Shown piece by piece: positions 25,739 through 34,749 of a DNA stretch of 64,000 nt. The stretch is from Microbacterium sp. AZCO (GTDB lineage Bacteria > Actinomycetota > Actinomycetes > Actinomycetales > Microbacteriaceae). The first letter of the stretch is position 1; the number at the start of each line of letters is the position of its first letter. The position numbers and the translations under genes were made by a program. Where the stretch lies: assembly GCF_039614715.1 (NCBI RefSeq), contig NZ_CP154857.1:2232001-2296000 (forward strand), read 5' to 3'. Below the pieces are notes generated by a model, which worked only from the letters and a program-made list of their open reading frames with translations, was not told where the DNA came from and searched no databases.

Positions 25739-27298
25739 TCATCCGCAGCGCAGCCCGTCCTGCGGCACGGTTCCCTTGAGCAGATACGCCTCTACAGCTG
25801 AGTCCACACACGAGTTGCCCTTGTTGTAGCCCGTGTGGCCTTCGCCGACGCGGGTGATGAGCACTCCCGACGACAGCTGGTCGGCAAGAGAGACGGCCCA
25901 CTCGTACGGCGTCGCCGGATCGTTGGTCGTGCCGATCACGACGATCGGCGCGGCGCCGTCGGCCGTGATCGCCTCGCGGACACCGGTCGGCGGGTACGGC
26001 CAGACCTCGCACGGGTCCGGGCCGAACCAGTACGGCGCCACGGTGGGAGCCTTCTGGTCGAGCTCGGCCTGCGCCGCGGCGAGGTCGGCGGCAGACGTGT
26101 CGACCGGATAGTCCATGCAGTTGTAGGCGCGGAACGCCTCGGTCGAGTTGTCGGTGTAGGTGCCGGCCTCACGGCCGTAGTAGAAGTCGGCGAGCTGGAA
26201 GGCGACGTCGGGGTTGCCCTGCAGGGCGTCGGAGAGCGCCGTCGTGAGGTATGGCCAGCTGTCCTCCGAGTACAGCGCCGCGACGATCGCGGTCATGAGC
26301 GTATCCGACCCGAGCTTGCGCCCATCCGATCCGGGCAGCGGCGAGCGGTCGACGCTGGCGAGCAGCGTGCCGAGGTCCTCCATCCCCTCGTCGACCGTGC
26401 CGCTGAAGGGGCAGTTGTCGCCCTTGAGGCAGGAGGCCATGTAGGCGCGGAGGGCGTTCTCGAACCCGATGCCCTGCGTGAGGTTGACCTGGAGGCCCGA
26501 GACGGAGGGATCGATCGCGCCGTCGAGCACGAGCCGGCCGACCCGCTCGGGATAGAGCTTCGCGTAGGTCGAGCCGAGGAACGTGCCGTAGGAGTAGCCC
26601 AGGTAGTTGAGCTTCTTGTCGCCCAGCACGGCCCGCATGAGGTCCATGTCGCGCGCCGCGTTCTCGGTGGTGATGTAAGGCAGGATGCCGTCGCTGTTCG
26701 CGTCGCACGCCTTCGCGAATCCGCTGTGCCGCTCGAGGAGCTCCTTGCTCCAGGCATCCGACCCGCGCGGGGTCTTCGGCACGTCGAAGAGGTAGGCGTC
26801 CATCTGCGACGCGTCGTAGCAGCTGACCGCTGTCGACTCGCCGACGCCGCGCGGGTCGAAGCCGATCACGTCGTAGGACTGCTGCAGTGGCTGACCGACG
26901 GCGTAGTCGAGCGAGTCGCGGATCAGCCCGATGCCGCTCGCCCCCGGGCCGCCGGGGTTCGTCAGCAGCGAGCCGATCGCCTCGCCCCCGGTTGCCCGGT
27001 GGCGGATGAGGGAGAGGTGGATCTCACCCTTGGACGGGTCGTTCCAGTCGAGCGGCGCCGTGACGGTCGTGCAGTCGAACCCCGTCTCGCACGCCTTCCA
27101 GTCGAGCGACTGCGAGTAGTACGGCAGCAGCTCGGCTGCCACGCCGTCGACGTCGGGCGCCGCGCTCGCGGTGGACACCGGCGCGCTCGTGTCGGGGATG
27201 AGCTGATAAAGGCACCCAGAGAGGAGGAGGGATGCCGTGACGAGCGCAGCGGCGACGGCTGCGACGCGTCGGCGGCGCCGCGAGGGGTTCGGGTTCAC
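25739..27298 (-). CDS. Secreted TAP-family alpha/beta hydrolase (lipoprotein)
   Basis: 519 residues. Lipobox ASLLLSGCLYQ after a basic start predicts a lipoprotein. The catalytic triad is placed by LGYSYGTFLGS (Ser), IGTTNDPATPYEWA (Asp) and VGEGHTGYNKGNSC (His), with SLLTNPGGPGASG supplying the oxyanion hole. The family includes tripeptidyl aminopeptidases and proline-type exopeptidases that trim peptides outside the membrane. Many Cys suggest disulphides. GTG start at 27298 overlaps the holB stop (GTGA), so it is the distal gene of the topA-tmk-holB chain. Confidence 0.88.
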   Translation of the reverse strand: MNPNPSRRRRRVAAVAAALVTASLLLSGCLYQLIPDTSAPVSTASAAPDVDGVAAELLPYYSQSLDWKACETGFDCTTVTAPLDWNDPSKGEIHLSLIRHRATGGEAIGSLLTNPGGPGASGIGLIRDSLDYAVGQPLQQSYDVIGFDPRGVGESTAVSCYDASQMDAYLFDVPKTPRGSDAWSKELLERHSGFAKACDANSDGILPYITTENAARDMDLMRAVLGDKKLNYLGYSYGTFLGSTYAKLYPERVGRLVLDGAIDPSVSGLQVNLTQGIGFENALRAYMASCLKGDNCPFSGTVDEGMEDLGTLLASVDRSPLPGSDGRKLGSDTLMTAIVAALYSEDSWPYLTTALSDALQGNPDVAFQLADFYYGREAGTYTDNSTEAFRAYNCMDYPVDTSAADLAAAQAELDQKAPTVAPYWFGPDPCEVWPYPPTGVREAITADGAAPIVVIGTTNDPATPYEWAVSLADQLSSGVLITRVGEGHTGYNKGNSCVDSAVEAYLLKGTVPQDGLRCG

Positions 27299-28452
27299 GG
27301 TGTCCTTCCGCTCGCGACGGTCACGAGCATGCTCTCGAGCGCGAGCGTCGGCGCGACGTTCTGCTCCAGGTTGCGGCGGGTCTCGGCGATGCGGTCGAGT
27401 ACGGTCAGGGTCCGCTCGGGAGTCCAGGCCTGAGCGACGGCCCGCAGGTCGGAATCGAGCTCGACGTTGATGAGGTCGTCGCCGCGGCCGAACTGCAGCA
27501 CGACGATGTCGCGGAACATCGACTGCAGGTCGGTGAGCACGCGGTCGATGCCGTCCCGCAGGCTGCGAGTCGCGCGTCGCTTCTGGTCGTCCTCCAGGGC
27601 CGAGAGCTGCGCGCGGACGGCCGGCGGGACGGCTGCGCCCTCGGCGATGCCGAGGGTGCGCAGCAGCGTGGATCGCTCCGCTTCGTCGCGCTCCGCCGTC
27701 AGCGCCTTGGCGTCGTCGGTCGCGACCTGCACGATGGTGCCCGCCACCTCGACCGCATCGCCCACGCCGCGGACGCGGAGCACGGCCCGAAGCGTCTCGT
27801 CGCGTCGCGCGCGGGCCGCGGCATCCGTCGCCAGCCGCTGGGCCATGCCGATGTGCCGCTGCGCGTGACGCGCGGACTGCTCAGCGATCCCCTCGTCGAC
27901 ACCCGTGCGCTGCACGATGAGGCGCGCGACGTCGGCGATCTCGGGGTCGCGCAGGCGGAGCGTGCGCACGCGCGAGCGGATCGTGGGCAGGAGGTCCGCC
28001 TCGCTCGGCGCGCACAGCACCCAGACGGTGCGCTCGGGCGGCTCTTCGAGCGCCTTGAGCAGCACATTCGAGGTGCGCTCGGCCATGCGGTCGGCATCCT
28101 CCATCACGATGACGCGGTACCGGCCCAGCGAAGGCGCGAAGTACGACCGCTCGACCAGCGACCGGGCGTCTTTGATCGAGATGATGACGCCCTCCGTACG
28201 CAGCGCGGTGAGGTCGGGATGCGTGCCGGCGAGCACCTGGCGCATCGCCGGCTCGTCGCCCGGCTCGGCGATGAGCGCCGCAGCGAAGGCGTGCGCGAGC
28301 GTCGATCGACCCGATCCGGGCGGACCCGTGATGAGCCACGCGTGAGTCAGCGAGGCGGGGTCGGATGCCGCCGCGCGCAGCGCCGCGACCGCGTCCTCCT
28401 GGCCCCACACGTCGCTCCAGGGCAGAGCGGCGACCTCCGCCGTGGCATCCAT
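27295..28452 (-). CDS. holB: DNA polymerase III subunit delta'
   Basis: 385 residues, clamp-loader AAA+ protein. WITGPPGSGRSTLAHAFAAA is a Walker A with Arg in place of the usual Lys, as is usual for delta' proteins with no ATPase activity; VIVMEDADRMAERTSNVLLK, LLKALEEPPERTVWVL and SRVRTLRLRDP (SRC-like motif region) are typical. It loads the beta clamp with delta and gamma/tau. It follows tmk on the same strand, as in many actinobacteria. Confidence 0.9.
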   Translation of the reverse strand: MDATAEVAALPWSDVWGQEDAVAALRAAASDPASLTHAWLITGPPGSGRSTLAHAFAAALIAEPGDEPAMRQVLAGTHPDLTALRTEGVIISIKDARSLVERSYFAPSLGRYRVIVMEDADRMAERTSNVLLKALEEPPERTVWVLCAPSEADLLPTIRSRVRTLRLRDPEIADVARLIVQRTGVDEGIAEQSARHAQRHIGMAQRLATDAAARARRDETLRAVLRVRGVGDAVEVAGTIVQVATDDAKALTAERDEAERSTLLRTLGIAEGAAVPPAVRAQLSALEDDQKRRATRSLRDGIDRVLTDLQSMFRDIVVLQFGRGDDLINVELDSDLRAVAQAWTPERTLTVLDRIAETRRNLEQNVAPTLALESMLVTVASGRTP

Positions 28453-28461
28453 GCGACCAGC

Positions 28462-29157
28462 CTAATCCGGTGTTCCGACGCCGCTCCCGGCGCCCCTGGG
28501 GGTCGCCAGCAGCGGCTCGAGCCGCGCACGGATGTCGGCGGCGAGCTCTTCGGCGGGGCGCGCTGCGTCGAGCACGAGGAACCGGTCGGGCTCGTCGCGC
28601 GCGATCTGGAGGAAGTGCTCGCGAACGCGCACGTGGAAGTCCTCCCGCTCCGCTTCGAGCCGGTCGAACGGCTTGTCGTCGGCGTCGAGGCGGCGCCGCG
28701 CCGCGCGCGGGTCGAGGTCGAGCAGCACCGTCAGATCGGGGAGCAGCCCGGCGGCGGCCCACAGCGACAGTTCGCGGATCTCGGCGGCGTCGAGCTGCCG
28801 CCCCTCCCCCTGGTAGGCGACCGAGGAGTCGAGGTAGCGATCCTGGATGACGACCTCGTCGCGCGCGAGCGCCGGCCGGACGACGGTCGCGATGTGGTGG
28901 GCGCGATCGGCCGCGTAGAGCAGCGCCTCGGCGCGCGGCGCGATATCGCCGCGGTGGTGCAGCACGATGTCGCGCACGAGCACGCCGACCTCCGTGCCGC
29001 CCGGCTCCCGCGTGCGCACGACCGTGCGGCCGAGTCCCGTGAGCCACTCCTCGAGGAGCGCCGCCTGCGTCGTCTTCCCGACCCCGTCGCCGCCCTCGAG
29101 CGTGACGAAGACGCCGGCGCCTTCGCGACGGCCGGTCGGGGCCGCCGGAACCGTCAC
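28462..29157 (-). CDS. tmk: Thymidylate kinase
   Basis: 231 residues. P-loop VTLEGGDGVGKTTQAALLEE, DRY-type motif IQDRYLDSSVAYQGEGRQ and LLDLDPRAARRRLD. Phosphorylates dTMP to dTDP. The GTG start at 29157 overlaps the topA stop, giving translational coupling in the topA-tmk-holB chain. Confidence 0.93.
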   Translation of the reverse strand: MTVPAAPTGRREGAGVFVTLEGGDGVGKTTQAALLEEWLTGLGRTVVRTREPGGTEVGVLVRDIVLHHRGDIAPRAEALLYAADRAHHIATVVRPALARDEVVIQDRYLDSSVAYQGEGRQLDAAEIRELSLWAAAGLLPDLTVLLDLDPRAARRRLDADDKPFDRLEAEREDFHVRVREHFLQIARDEPDRFLVLDAARPAEELAADIRARLEPLLATPRGAGSGVGTPD

Positions 29158-31877
29158 TTCTTGGCCGCGGTCTTGCTCGTCGTGCGCCGGGTCGTCGTGC
29201 GCTTGGGCGCGGGACCCTTCGCCCGCTTGTCGGCGAGCATCTGCACGGCGATCTCGAAGGTGATGTCGTCGGGCGTCTGACCTCTCGGGATCGTGACGTT
29301 GGTCACCCCGTCGGTCACGTACGCGCCGAAGCGGCCGTCCTTGATCTTGATGGGCTTCTCACTCACCGGGTCGGCGTCGAACTCCTTCAGCGCGCTCGAC
29401 GCGCCGCGAGCGCCGTACTTCGGCTGGGCGTAGACGGCGAGCGCCTCGTCGAGCGTGATGTCGAAGAGCTGCTGCTCGCTCTGCAGGGTGCGGGAGTCGG
29501 TGCCCTTCTTGAGGTACGGCCCGTAGCGTCCGTTCTGCGCCGTGATGACGTTGCCCGATTCGGGGTCGGTGCCCACGACGCGCGGGAGCGAGAGCAGCTT
29601 CAGCGCTGTCTCGAGGTCGATCGTGTCGACCGACATCGACTTGAACAGCGACGCAGTGCGGGGCTTGGGTGCTGCCTCCTTCTTGGCGGCGCGCTTCTTC
29701 GGAGCCGGCTCGGCGACCTCGCCCGTCGATTCGTCGACGGCCTCGGGATCGACCGGGTCGTTCTCCTGCACGTACGGCCCGAAGCGCCCGTCCTTCACGA
29801 CAATGAGCTTGCCGTTCTCGGGGTTCTCCCCCAGGACGCGGTCGCCCGCGACCGGGGCGTCGATGAGCTCCTGCGCCTTCTCGGCCGTGAGTTCGTCGGG
29901 CGCGAGGTCCTCCGGGATGTTCACGCGGCGCGGCTCGGCCTCGGGCTTCGCGGGGTCGACGACCTCGAGGTACGCGCCGTACTTGCCGAAGCGGAGGGTT
30001 GCGGCATCCGTGATCCGCGTCGCGTTGAGCTCGCGAGCGTCGATCTCGCCGAGGTTCTCGACGATGTTGCGCAGGCCCACCTGCCCGTCGGAGCCGAAGT
30101 AGAAGTCGTGCAGCCACGATCCGCGCTGCTGCTCGCCGCGGGCGATCGCGTCGAGGTCGTCCTCGAGCGCGGCCGTGAAGTCGTAGTCCACGAGGTCGGC
30201 GAAGTGCTGCTCGAGGAGCCGCACGACGCTGAAGGCCAACCAGCTCGGGACGAGCGCCTGGCCGCGCTTGCTGACGTAGCCGCGGTCGAGGATGACGTCG
30301 ATGATGCTCGCGAACGTCGAAGGGCGTCCGATGCCCTTCTCCTCGAGCGCCTTGACGAGGCTGGCCTCGGTGTAGCGGGGCTTCGGGCTCGTCGAGTGTC
30401 CCTTGGGCTCGACGTCCTTCAGGCGCAGCACGTCGCCGATCGCCATGACGGGCAGCGACTGGTCGTCGGCCTTGTCGGCGTCGCCGCGCTTCTCGTCGTG
30501 TCCTTCCTCATAGGCCTCGAGGAAGCCCTTGAAGGTGTACACCGTTCCGGATGCCGTGAACTCGGCGCGCTTGCCGTCCGCCGTCACCTCGAGGGTCACG
30601 GTCGTCGTCTCGTACTTCGCGTCGCTCATCTGGCTCGCGACCGTACGCTTCCAGATCAGGTCGTACATGCGCAGCTCGTCGCGGTCGAGCTCGGCGGAGA
30701 TCGACGACGGCGTGCGGAAGTCCTCGCCCGACGGACGGATGGCCTCGTGGGCCTCCTGGGCGTTCTTGGCGTTGTTGCGGTACACCCGCGCGTTGAGGGG
30801 GACGGCCTTCTCGCCGTACAGCGACACCGCCTGCGCTCGCGCCGCTTCGACCGCCTGCTTCGAGAGCGCGGTCGAGTCGGTGCGCATATAAGTGATGTAC
30901 CCCTTCTCGTAGAGACGCTGCGCCACGCTCATCGCGTGCTTCGCGCTCATCGAGAGCTTGCGGCCCGCCTCCTGCTGGAGGGTCGAGGTCGTGAAGGGCG
31001 CGCGCGGGCTGCGGGTGCCCGGCTTGGATTCGAGATTGGTGACGGATGCCTCACCCGCCGCCTCGATCGCCTCGGCGAGGGCGCGCGCGGCGGCCTCGTC
31101 GAGCACGAGGACGGCCTTCTTGAGCGAACCTGTGTCATCGAAGTCGGTGCCGCGCGCAAGCGCCGCACCGTCCACACGGGCGAGTCGCGTCGTGAAGGAC
31201 GCGGCGTCCGATCCCTGCGCCTGTCGAAGGGCCGCGACCGCCTCGACATCCCAGTACGAGGCCGAGACGAACGCCATGCGCTCCCGCTCGCGGTCGACGA
31301 CGAGCCGCGTCGCGGCGGACTGCACGCGGCCCGCACTCAGTGCCGCACCTTCTCGGCCGCTGCCGACCTTGCGCCAGAGCACCGGCGAGACATCCCACCC
31401 GTAGAGGCGGTCGAGCACCCGGCGCGTCTCCTGGGCGTCGACGAGGGCGAGGTCGAGTTCGCGCGTGTTCTCGGCGGCCGCCTTGATGGCGTCCTTCGTG
31501 ATCTCGTGGAAGACCATGCGCTTGACGGGGACCTTGGGCTGGAGGACCTCGAGGAGGTGCCACGCGATGGCTTCGCCTTCGCGGTCTTCATCGGTGGCGA
31601 GCAGGACTTCGTCGGCGCTCTTCAGCGCACGCTTGAGGTCGGCGACCGTCTTGGTCTTGCGATCGTTGACGACGTAATAGGGGTCGAAGTCGTTCTCGAC
31701 GTCGATCGAGTACTTGCCGTACGCCTTCTTCTTGTCGTCCGGGATCTCCTTCTTGCTCGCAAGATCGCGGATATGCCCGACCGAGCTGAGCACCTCGTAA
31801 TCATCGCCGAGGTACCCCTGGATCGACTTCATCTTCGTGGGGGACTCGACGATCACGAGCTTCTTGCCTTGTGCCAA
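29154..31877 (-). CDS. topA: DNA topoisomerase I
   Basis: 907 residues from a TTG start at 31877 (AAGGA about ten bases upstream; LAQGKKLVIVESPTKMKSI follows). Toprim acidic residues in VIVESPTK and ATDEDREGEAIAWHLL; active-site Tyr330 in KGYITYMRTDSTALS. Instead of zinc fingers, the C terminus carries repeated FGPY/GKYG-type topo-I repeats (RFGPYVQEND, RYGPYLKKGTD, RFGAYVTDG) and a basic Lys/Thr/Ala tail, the actinobacterial form. Relaxes negative supercoils. Confidence 0.95.
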   Translation of the reverse strand: MAQGKKLVIVESPTKMKSIQGYLGDDYEVLSSVGHIRDLASKKEIPDDKKKAYGKYSIDVENDFDPYYVVNDRKTKTVADLKRALKSADEVLLATDEDREGEAIAWHLLEVLQPKVPVKRMVFHEITKDAIKAAAENTRELDLALVDAQETRRVLDRLYGWDVSPVLWRKVGSGREGAALSAGRVQSAATRLVVDRERERMAFVSASYWDVEAVAALRQAQGSDAASFTTRLARVDGAALARGTDFDDTGSLKKAVLVLDEAAARALAEAIEAAGEASVTNLESKPGTRSPRAPFTTSTLQQEAGRKLSMSAKHAMSVAQRLYEKGYITYMRTDSTALSKQAVEAARAQAVSLYGEKAVPLNARVYRNNAKNAQEAHEAIRPSGEDFRTPSSISAELDRDELRMYDLIWKRTVASQMSDAKYETTTVTLEVTADGKRAEFTASGTVYTFKGFLEAYEEGHDEKRGDADKADDQSLPVMAIGDVLRLKDVEPKGHSTSPKPRYTEASLVKALEEKGIGRPSTFASIIDVILDRGYVSKRGQALVPSWLAFSVVRLLEQHFADLVDYDFTAALEDDLDAIARGEQQRGSWLHDFYFGSDGQVGLRNIVENLGEIDARELNATRITDAATLRFGKYGAYLEVVDPAKPEAEPRRVNIPEDLAPDELTAEKAQELIDAPVAGDRVLGENPENGKLIVVKDGRFGPYVQENDPVDPEAVDESTGEVAEPAPKKRAAKKEAAPKPRTASLFKSMSVDTIDLETALKLLSLPRVVGTDPESGNVITAQNGRYGPYLKKGTDSRTLQSEQQLFDITLDEALAVYAQPKYGARGASSALKEFDADPVSEKPIKIKDGRFGAYVTDGVTNVTIPRGQTPDDITFEIAVQMLADKRAKGPAPKRTTTRRTTSKTAAKK

Positions 31878-31981
31878 CGCAGGTCGTCCTTTCTTCGAAG
31901 CACACCATACACACCGCAACCACAGGTGGTCGCTGTGAGGATGCCCAGGCGGAACGGTCCGCGAGGGCTCCGGTATTCCCG

Positions 31982-32299
31982 TCAGGGCGGTGGACCGGCC
32001 CGAGCCGTAGCCGCGGCCACGAGCCGCCCGAAGCCCGTCGACACGCTCACCGTCGCGATGAGCTCGTCGACCTCGCAGGCGACGACGCGGGCTCCCGAGG
32101 CCGCAGCGACCTCGGACGCGCGCTCGCACGGAACCCCCTGGACGGCTCCGGATGCGGCGTCCGCGGCGGCGAGCGCGGCGGCGTCCGCGGCCCCGGCGAG
32201 ACGTTGGCTCGCAACGGCCGCACCCGTCGCGGCGCCGCACGCGACGACGAGCGCGGCGGCGCACGCCACGATGCCGGCAGCGAGGGCAGAGCCCGGCAT
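31982..32299 (-). CDS. Rv3654c-like TadE-related secreted/pseudopilin protein
   Basis: 105 residues: one N-terminal membrane helix (LAAGIVACAAALVVACGAAT) followed by Ala-rich sequence with two Cys (GVPCERA, VVACEVDEL). This matches the small Rv3654c-type proteins that end actinobacterial Tad loci next to topA. Probably a minor pilin or assembly factor at the membrane. Its ATG overlaps the stop of a 21-codon frame that links it to tadE. Confidence 0.7.
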   Translation of the reverse strand: MPGSALAAGIVACAAALVVACGAATGAAVASQRLAGAADAAALAAADAASGAVQGVPCERASEVAAASGARVVACEVDELIATVSVSTGFGRLVAAATARAGPPP

Positions 32300-32364
32300 C
32301 AGGGTTCTCGCCCCAGGCGGTGGTCCGGCATCAGAGTCGTCCCCCTCAGAACGGAGCCGGTCAT
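32299..32364 (-). CDS. 21-codon coupling mini-ORF between tadE-like genes
   Basis: Begins with ATG overlapping the tadE stop (TGATG) and ends with TGA overlapping the next gene's ATG. Encodes MTGSVLRGTTLMPDHRLGRE plus one residue. Three similar contexts, CTCTGATGACCGG, CTCTGATGCCGG and CCCTGATGCCGG, occur in this stretch. Likely serves re-initiation rather than making a functional peptide. Confidence 0.3.
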   Translation of the reverse strand: MTGSVLRGTTLMPDHRLGREP

Positions 32365-32702
32365 CAGAGTCCTCCCGCGAGCGCGCACGATCGCGCTGTG
32401 AGCGTGATCGCGACGACGCCGGCCGGGGCCGAGGCGGTCACGCAGACCAGCTCGCCCGTACGATCCACGGCGGCGGATGCCCCCGCCACGGCGCGGGCCA
32501 CCACGGCGGCGGCCGCGGACTCGGGTTCGTCGCGCGCGATGAGGCGCGCCGCGTCGGCTGCGGCATCCTGCAACCGCACGTGCCGCGCCCCCGCGGCGAG
32601 CGCTCCCCCGCCCAGGAGCAGGACGAGCGCGACGGCGGGGAGCGCGACCGCGAACTCGGCGACGACCGACCCGCGATCGTCGCCGAGCCGCAGCCGGCTC
32701 AT
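32364..32702 (-). CDS. TadE-like minor pilin protein
   Basis: 112 residues. GDDRGSVVAEFAVALPAVAL is the TadE N-terminal motif (a short basic leader, acidic residue, then a long hydrophobic helix), followed by a predicted periplasmic/extracellular part with conserved VRLQDAAADAARLIARDE and two Cys. It normally helps assemble Flp-type pili. Its ATG overlaps the DUF4244 stop (ATGA). The same codons are also the in-frame C-terminal tail of the integrase reading frame from the inserted element. Confidence 0.75.
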   Translation of the reverse strand: MSRLRLGDDRGSVVAEFAVALPAVALVLLLGGGALAAGARHVRLQDAAADAARLIARDEPESAAAAVVARAVAGASAAVDRTGELVCVTASAPAGVVAITLTARSCALAGGL

Positions 32703-34583
32703 GCCACCGTGAGGGCGCGGCGCACGAGGTCGGTCAGGATGCCGCGCACCTCGTCCGAGCGCATGATGACGACGAGCAGTCCGGCGAATGCGACGGCCGC
32801 CATGGGCCGACTTTGCGGAGTTACTCGCCGCAGGACGTGCCACGAGGTGCCGTCCGGAGGAGCCGCCAGGAGTGCGACCGTCCGACTCCGGGTTGTCCGG
32901 ACCGGAACCGCCACCGGAACCGCCGCCCGCCGTGCCGCCGTCCTCACCGAACGACAGCCGCGGGTCGATGGAGCCGGACACGACGAGGCGCTCCGGGCGT
33001 GCCACACGGTCCCTGCCGGACACGATCTCGCCGCCCATCGTCACGCGGATGTCGAGGATCTCGCACACCTCGCGTCGCGCCTCTGGCGGCATCGTCGCGA
33101 GCCTGCCGCGCGCCCGCTCCGCCAGCGCGGCGAGGTCACTGATCTGCTGGGCCTTCGCGGTCGCCTGCGCCCGGAACGCGTCATAAGCGGCCCGTCGCTC
33201 GCGCAGGGTGGCGAGCTCCCGGCCGATGTCGGCCAGCGCCGCACGGAGCAGGTCCGGCGTGTCCGACAGGAGCAGCTCGCGCGCCGCGTTCGCCTGTCCG
33301 CGCTCCAACTCCTTGATGCGCTTGTCGATCCCGGCGACCACCTCAGCGCCGCCGTCGCCGTCCTCGTCCGGAAGCTCCAGCCACGCCCGCGCCGCCGCCT
33401 CCAGTCGCTTCGAGTCCGACAGGAACGACGACACCACCGACCAGACGCGCTCGTCCAGATCCTGCACCTGCACCTGCTTGCAGCCGCACTTGTCGCCGCC
33501 GTGGCGGTTGCCCGTGCACCGGTACGTGTCGAACGGCTTGTCCTTGAGCGAGACACCGTAGTACGCCTTGCCGCACGCGCCGACGATCCGCATGGTTAGC
33601 ATCTGGGAGCGCGCCGCCGCCGGGTTGAACTGCTCCCGGCGGGCGAGGGCCCGGCGCACCGCCTGATACTGCGCCTTCGACAGCGGAGGCTCAGGCAGGG
33701 CCAGCTCGATCGGCTCGCCGTAGACGGGCTTGCCCTCCCAGTCCAGCTTCGTCTTGTGCGAGCGGGCGTACTTGCCTGACTGGTTCGGCGCGCCCCACGT
33801 GACCTTGCCGGACCACATCACGTCGTTGCCCAGTATCTGTCGGATGACCTCCTTGCTCCACGGCGTCGCCGCAGGTTCCGGCTCACCCAGGCGCTCCGCG
33901 CGCTTGCGGTCGCGGATCGTGCTGCGGGTCGGCACCGCCAGCGCGTTGAGGTGGTCGGCGATCTTGCCGGGGTTCCAGCGCTTGCGCACCAGCAGGTCGA
34001 CCATCAGGTCGAAGGTCTCACGCTCGGCTTCGTCGGCGACCACCCGCGCGGGCTTGTGCCCTTCGAGACGCCACGTGTACGGCGGCGTGCCGCCAGGCCA
34101 GTGCCCCTGGTGGCCACGCGCGCGCTGACCGCGCACCGTACGCTCGCGGATCTTCCGGCGCTCCTCCTGGGCCCACAGCATCCGCAGGCCGGTGAGGAAC
34201 TCCTCGTCCTCCGCGGCGGCGTTGGTCGCGGGGTTCTTCGCGTCGTGCAGGGCAATCCCAAGGGCTCGCAGGTCACGGGTCGCGCCGATCCCGAGCAGGA
34301 TGTCGCGGGTGAACCGGTCGAGGTCGAACACGAACACGGCGTCGAACTGCCGGTCCCTGGCGGCACGGAGCAGGCGCACCCACTCGGGGCGGGCGGCATC
34401 CGCGCCGGATTCGCCGCGCTCGATGAACTCGCCGACGTTCTCCCAGCCGCGGCGTTCGATCTCGGCGAGGCACCATGCCTTCTGGGTCTCAAGCGAGGTG
34501 CCGTCTTCGACCTGGCCCGCCGTGCTGACGCGCAGGTAATAGACCGCCCGGGTGGCGGTGGCTGGCTTGCGTGGTGCGCTCAT
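32364..34583 (-). CDS. Large serine recombinase (integrase), open into tadE
   Basis: Starts ATG 34583. Resolvase domain with catalytic Ser20 in VYYLRVSTAGQVEDGTSLET, then DLDRFTRDILLG, the recombinase domain (TPYTWRLEGH, PWSKEVIRQILGNDVMWSGK) and a zinc ribbon (GACGKAYYG, DKCGCKQ) with a coiled-coil region (RIKELERGQANAARELLL). Element-derived codons end at the attachment core (about residue 594); no stop lies there and the frame continues in frame through host DNA to the tadE stop, 739 residues in all. In the excised circle the frame would instead end after 28 further codons at TAA (46195-46197). Mediates site-specific integration. Confidence 0.9.
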   Translation of the reverse strand: MSAPRKPATATRAVYYLRVSTAGQVEDGTSLETQKAWCLAEIERRGWENVGEFIERGESGADAARPEWVRLLRAARDRQFDAVFVFDLDRFTRDILLGIGATRDLRALGIALHDAKNPATNAAAEDEEFLTGLRMLWAQEERRKIRERTVRGQRARGHQGHWPGGTPPYTWRLEGHKPARVVADEAERETFDLMVDLLVRKRWNPGKIADHLNALAVPTRSTIRDRKRAERLGEPEPAATPWSKEVIRQILGNDVMWSGKVTWGAPNQSGKYARSHKTKLDWEGKPVYGEPIELALPEPPLSKAQYQAVRRALARREQFNPAAARSQMLTMRIVGACGKAYYGVSLKDKPFDTYRCTGNRHGGDKCGCKQVQVQDLDERVWSVVSSFLSDSKRLEAAARAWLELPDEDGDGGAEVVAGIDKRIKELERGQANAARELLLSDTPDLLRAALADIGRELATLRERRAAYDAFRAQATAKAQQISDLAALAERARGRLATMPPEARREVCEILDIRVTMGGEIVSGRDRVARPERLVVSGSIDPRLSFGEDGGTAGGGSGGGSGPDNPESDGRTPGGSSGRHLVARPAASNSAKSAHGGRRIRRTARRHHALGRGARHPDRPRAPRPHGGMSRLRLGDDRGSVVAEFAVALPAVALVLLLGGGALAAGARHVRLQDAAADAARLIARDEPESAAAAVVARAVAGASAAVDRTGELVCVTASAPAGVVAITLTARSCALAGGL
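32699..32803 (-). pseudogene. DUF4244 pilin-like gene, 3' piece (split by element)
   Basis: 35 codons including stop, reading MAAVAFAGLLVVIMRSDEVR and onward to LTVA. Joined to 46281-46373 at the shared ATG it restores a 64-residue DUF4244 protein with a leader, conserved TAEYAIATM and a hydrophobic helix. In the present arrangement it is cut from its start codon. Confidence 0.8.
32801..32803. other. attL core (serine integrase crossover, element left end)
   Basis: The CAT trinucleotide (ATG on the gene strand) is the only sequence shared by the two host-element junctions; the matching copy is at 46281-46283. Joining 32803 to 46284 rebuilds the DUF4244 reading frame exactly. Confidence 0.75.
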
Positions 34584-34747
34584 CGTGTCCCTCCGTTCCG
34601 CAGGGCGTACGCCTCGCGGCGGTACGTGTTGAGGCAGCCACGGCAATACGCCTGCCGGGCGGTGCCGCCCCTCTCGCGGAGGGCGAAGTCTTCGACGGGC
34701 TTGTGCTGTTCGCAGTGAGGGCAGAACTTCGTCTGGGTGTCGGTCAT
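34580..34747 (-). CDS. Small zinc-finger protein
   Basis: 55 residues (MTDTQTKFCPHCEQHKPVED at the start). Two pairs of Cys, CPHC and CRGC, about 19 residues apart, make a zinc ribbon; the rest is basic (LNTYRREAYALRNGG). Its stop overlaps the integrase start (ATGA), so it is translated with the integrase and may act in recombination or its control. Such HNH-like mini-fingers are frequent in actinophages. Confidence 0.6.
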   Translation of the reverse strand: MTDTQTKFCPHCEQHKPVEDFALRERGGTARQAYCRGCLNTYRREAYALRNGGTR

Positions 34748-34749
34748 GG

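Noticed and set aside
30108..33599. Very long plus-strand frame opposite topA and the integrase
   Set aside because: It is antisense to two clearly recognisable genes and has no motif of its own.
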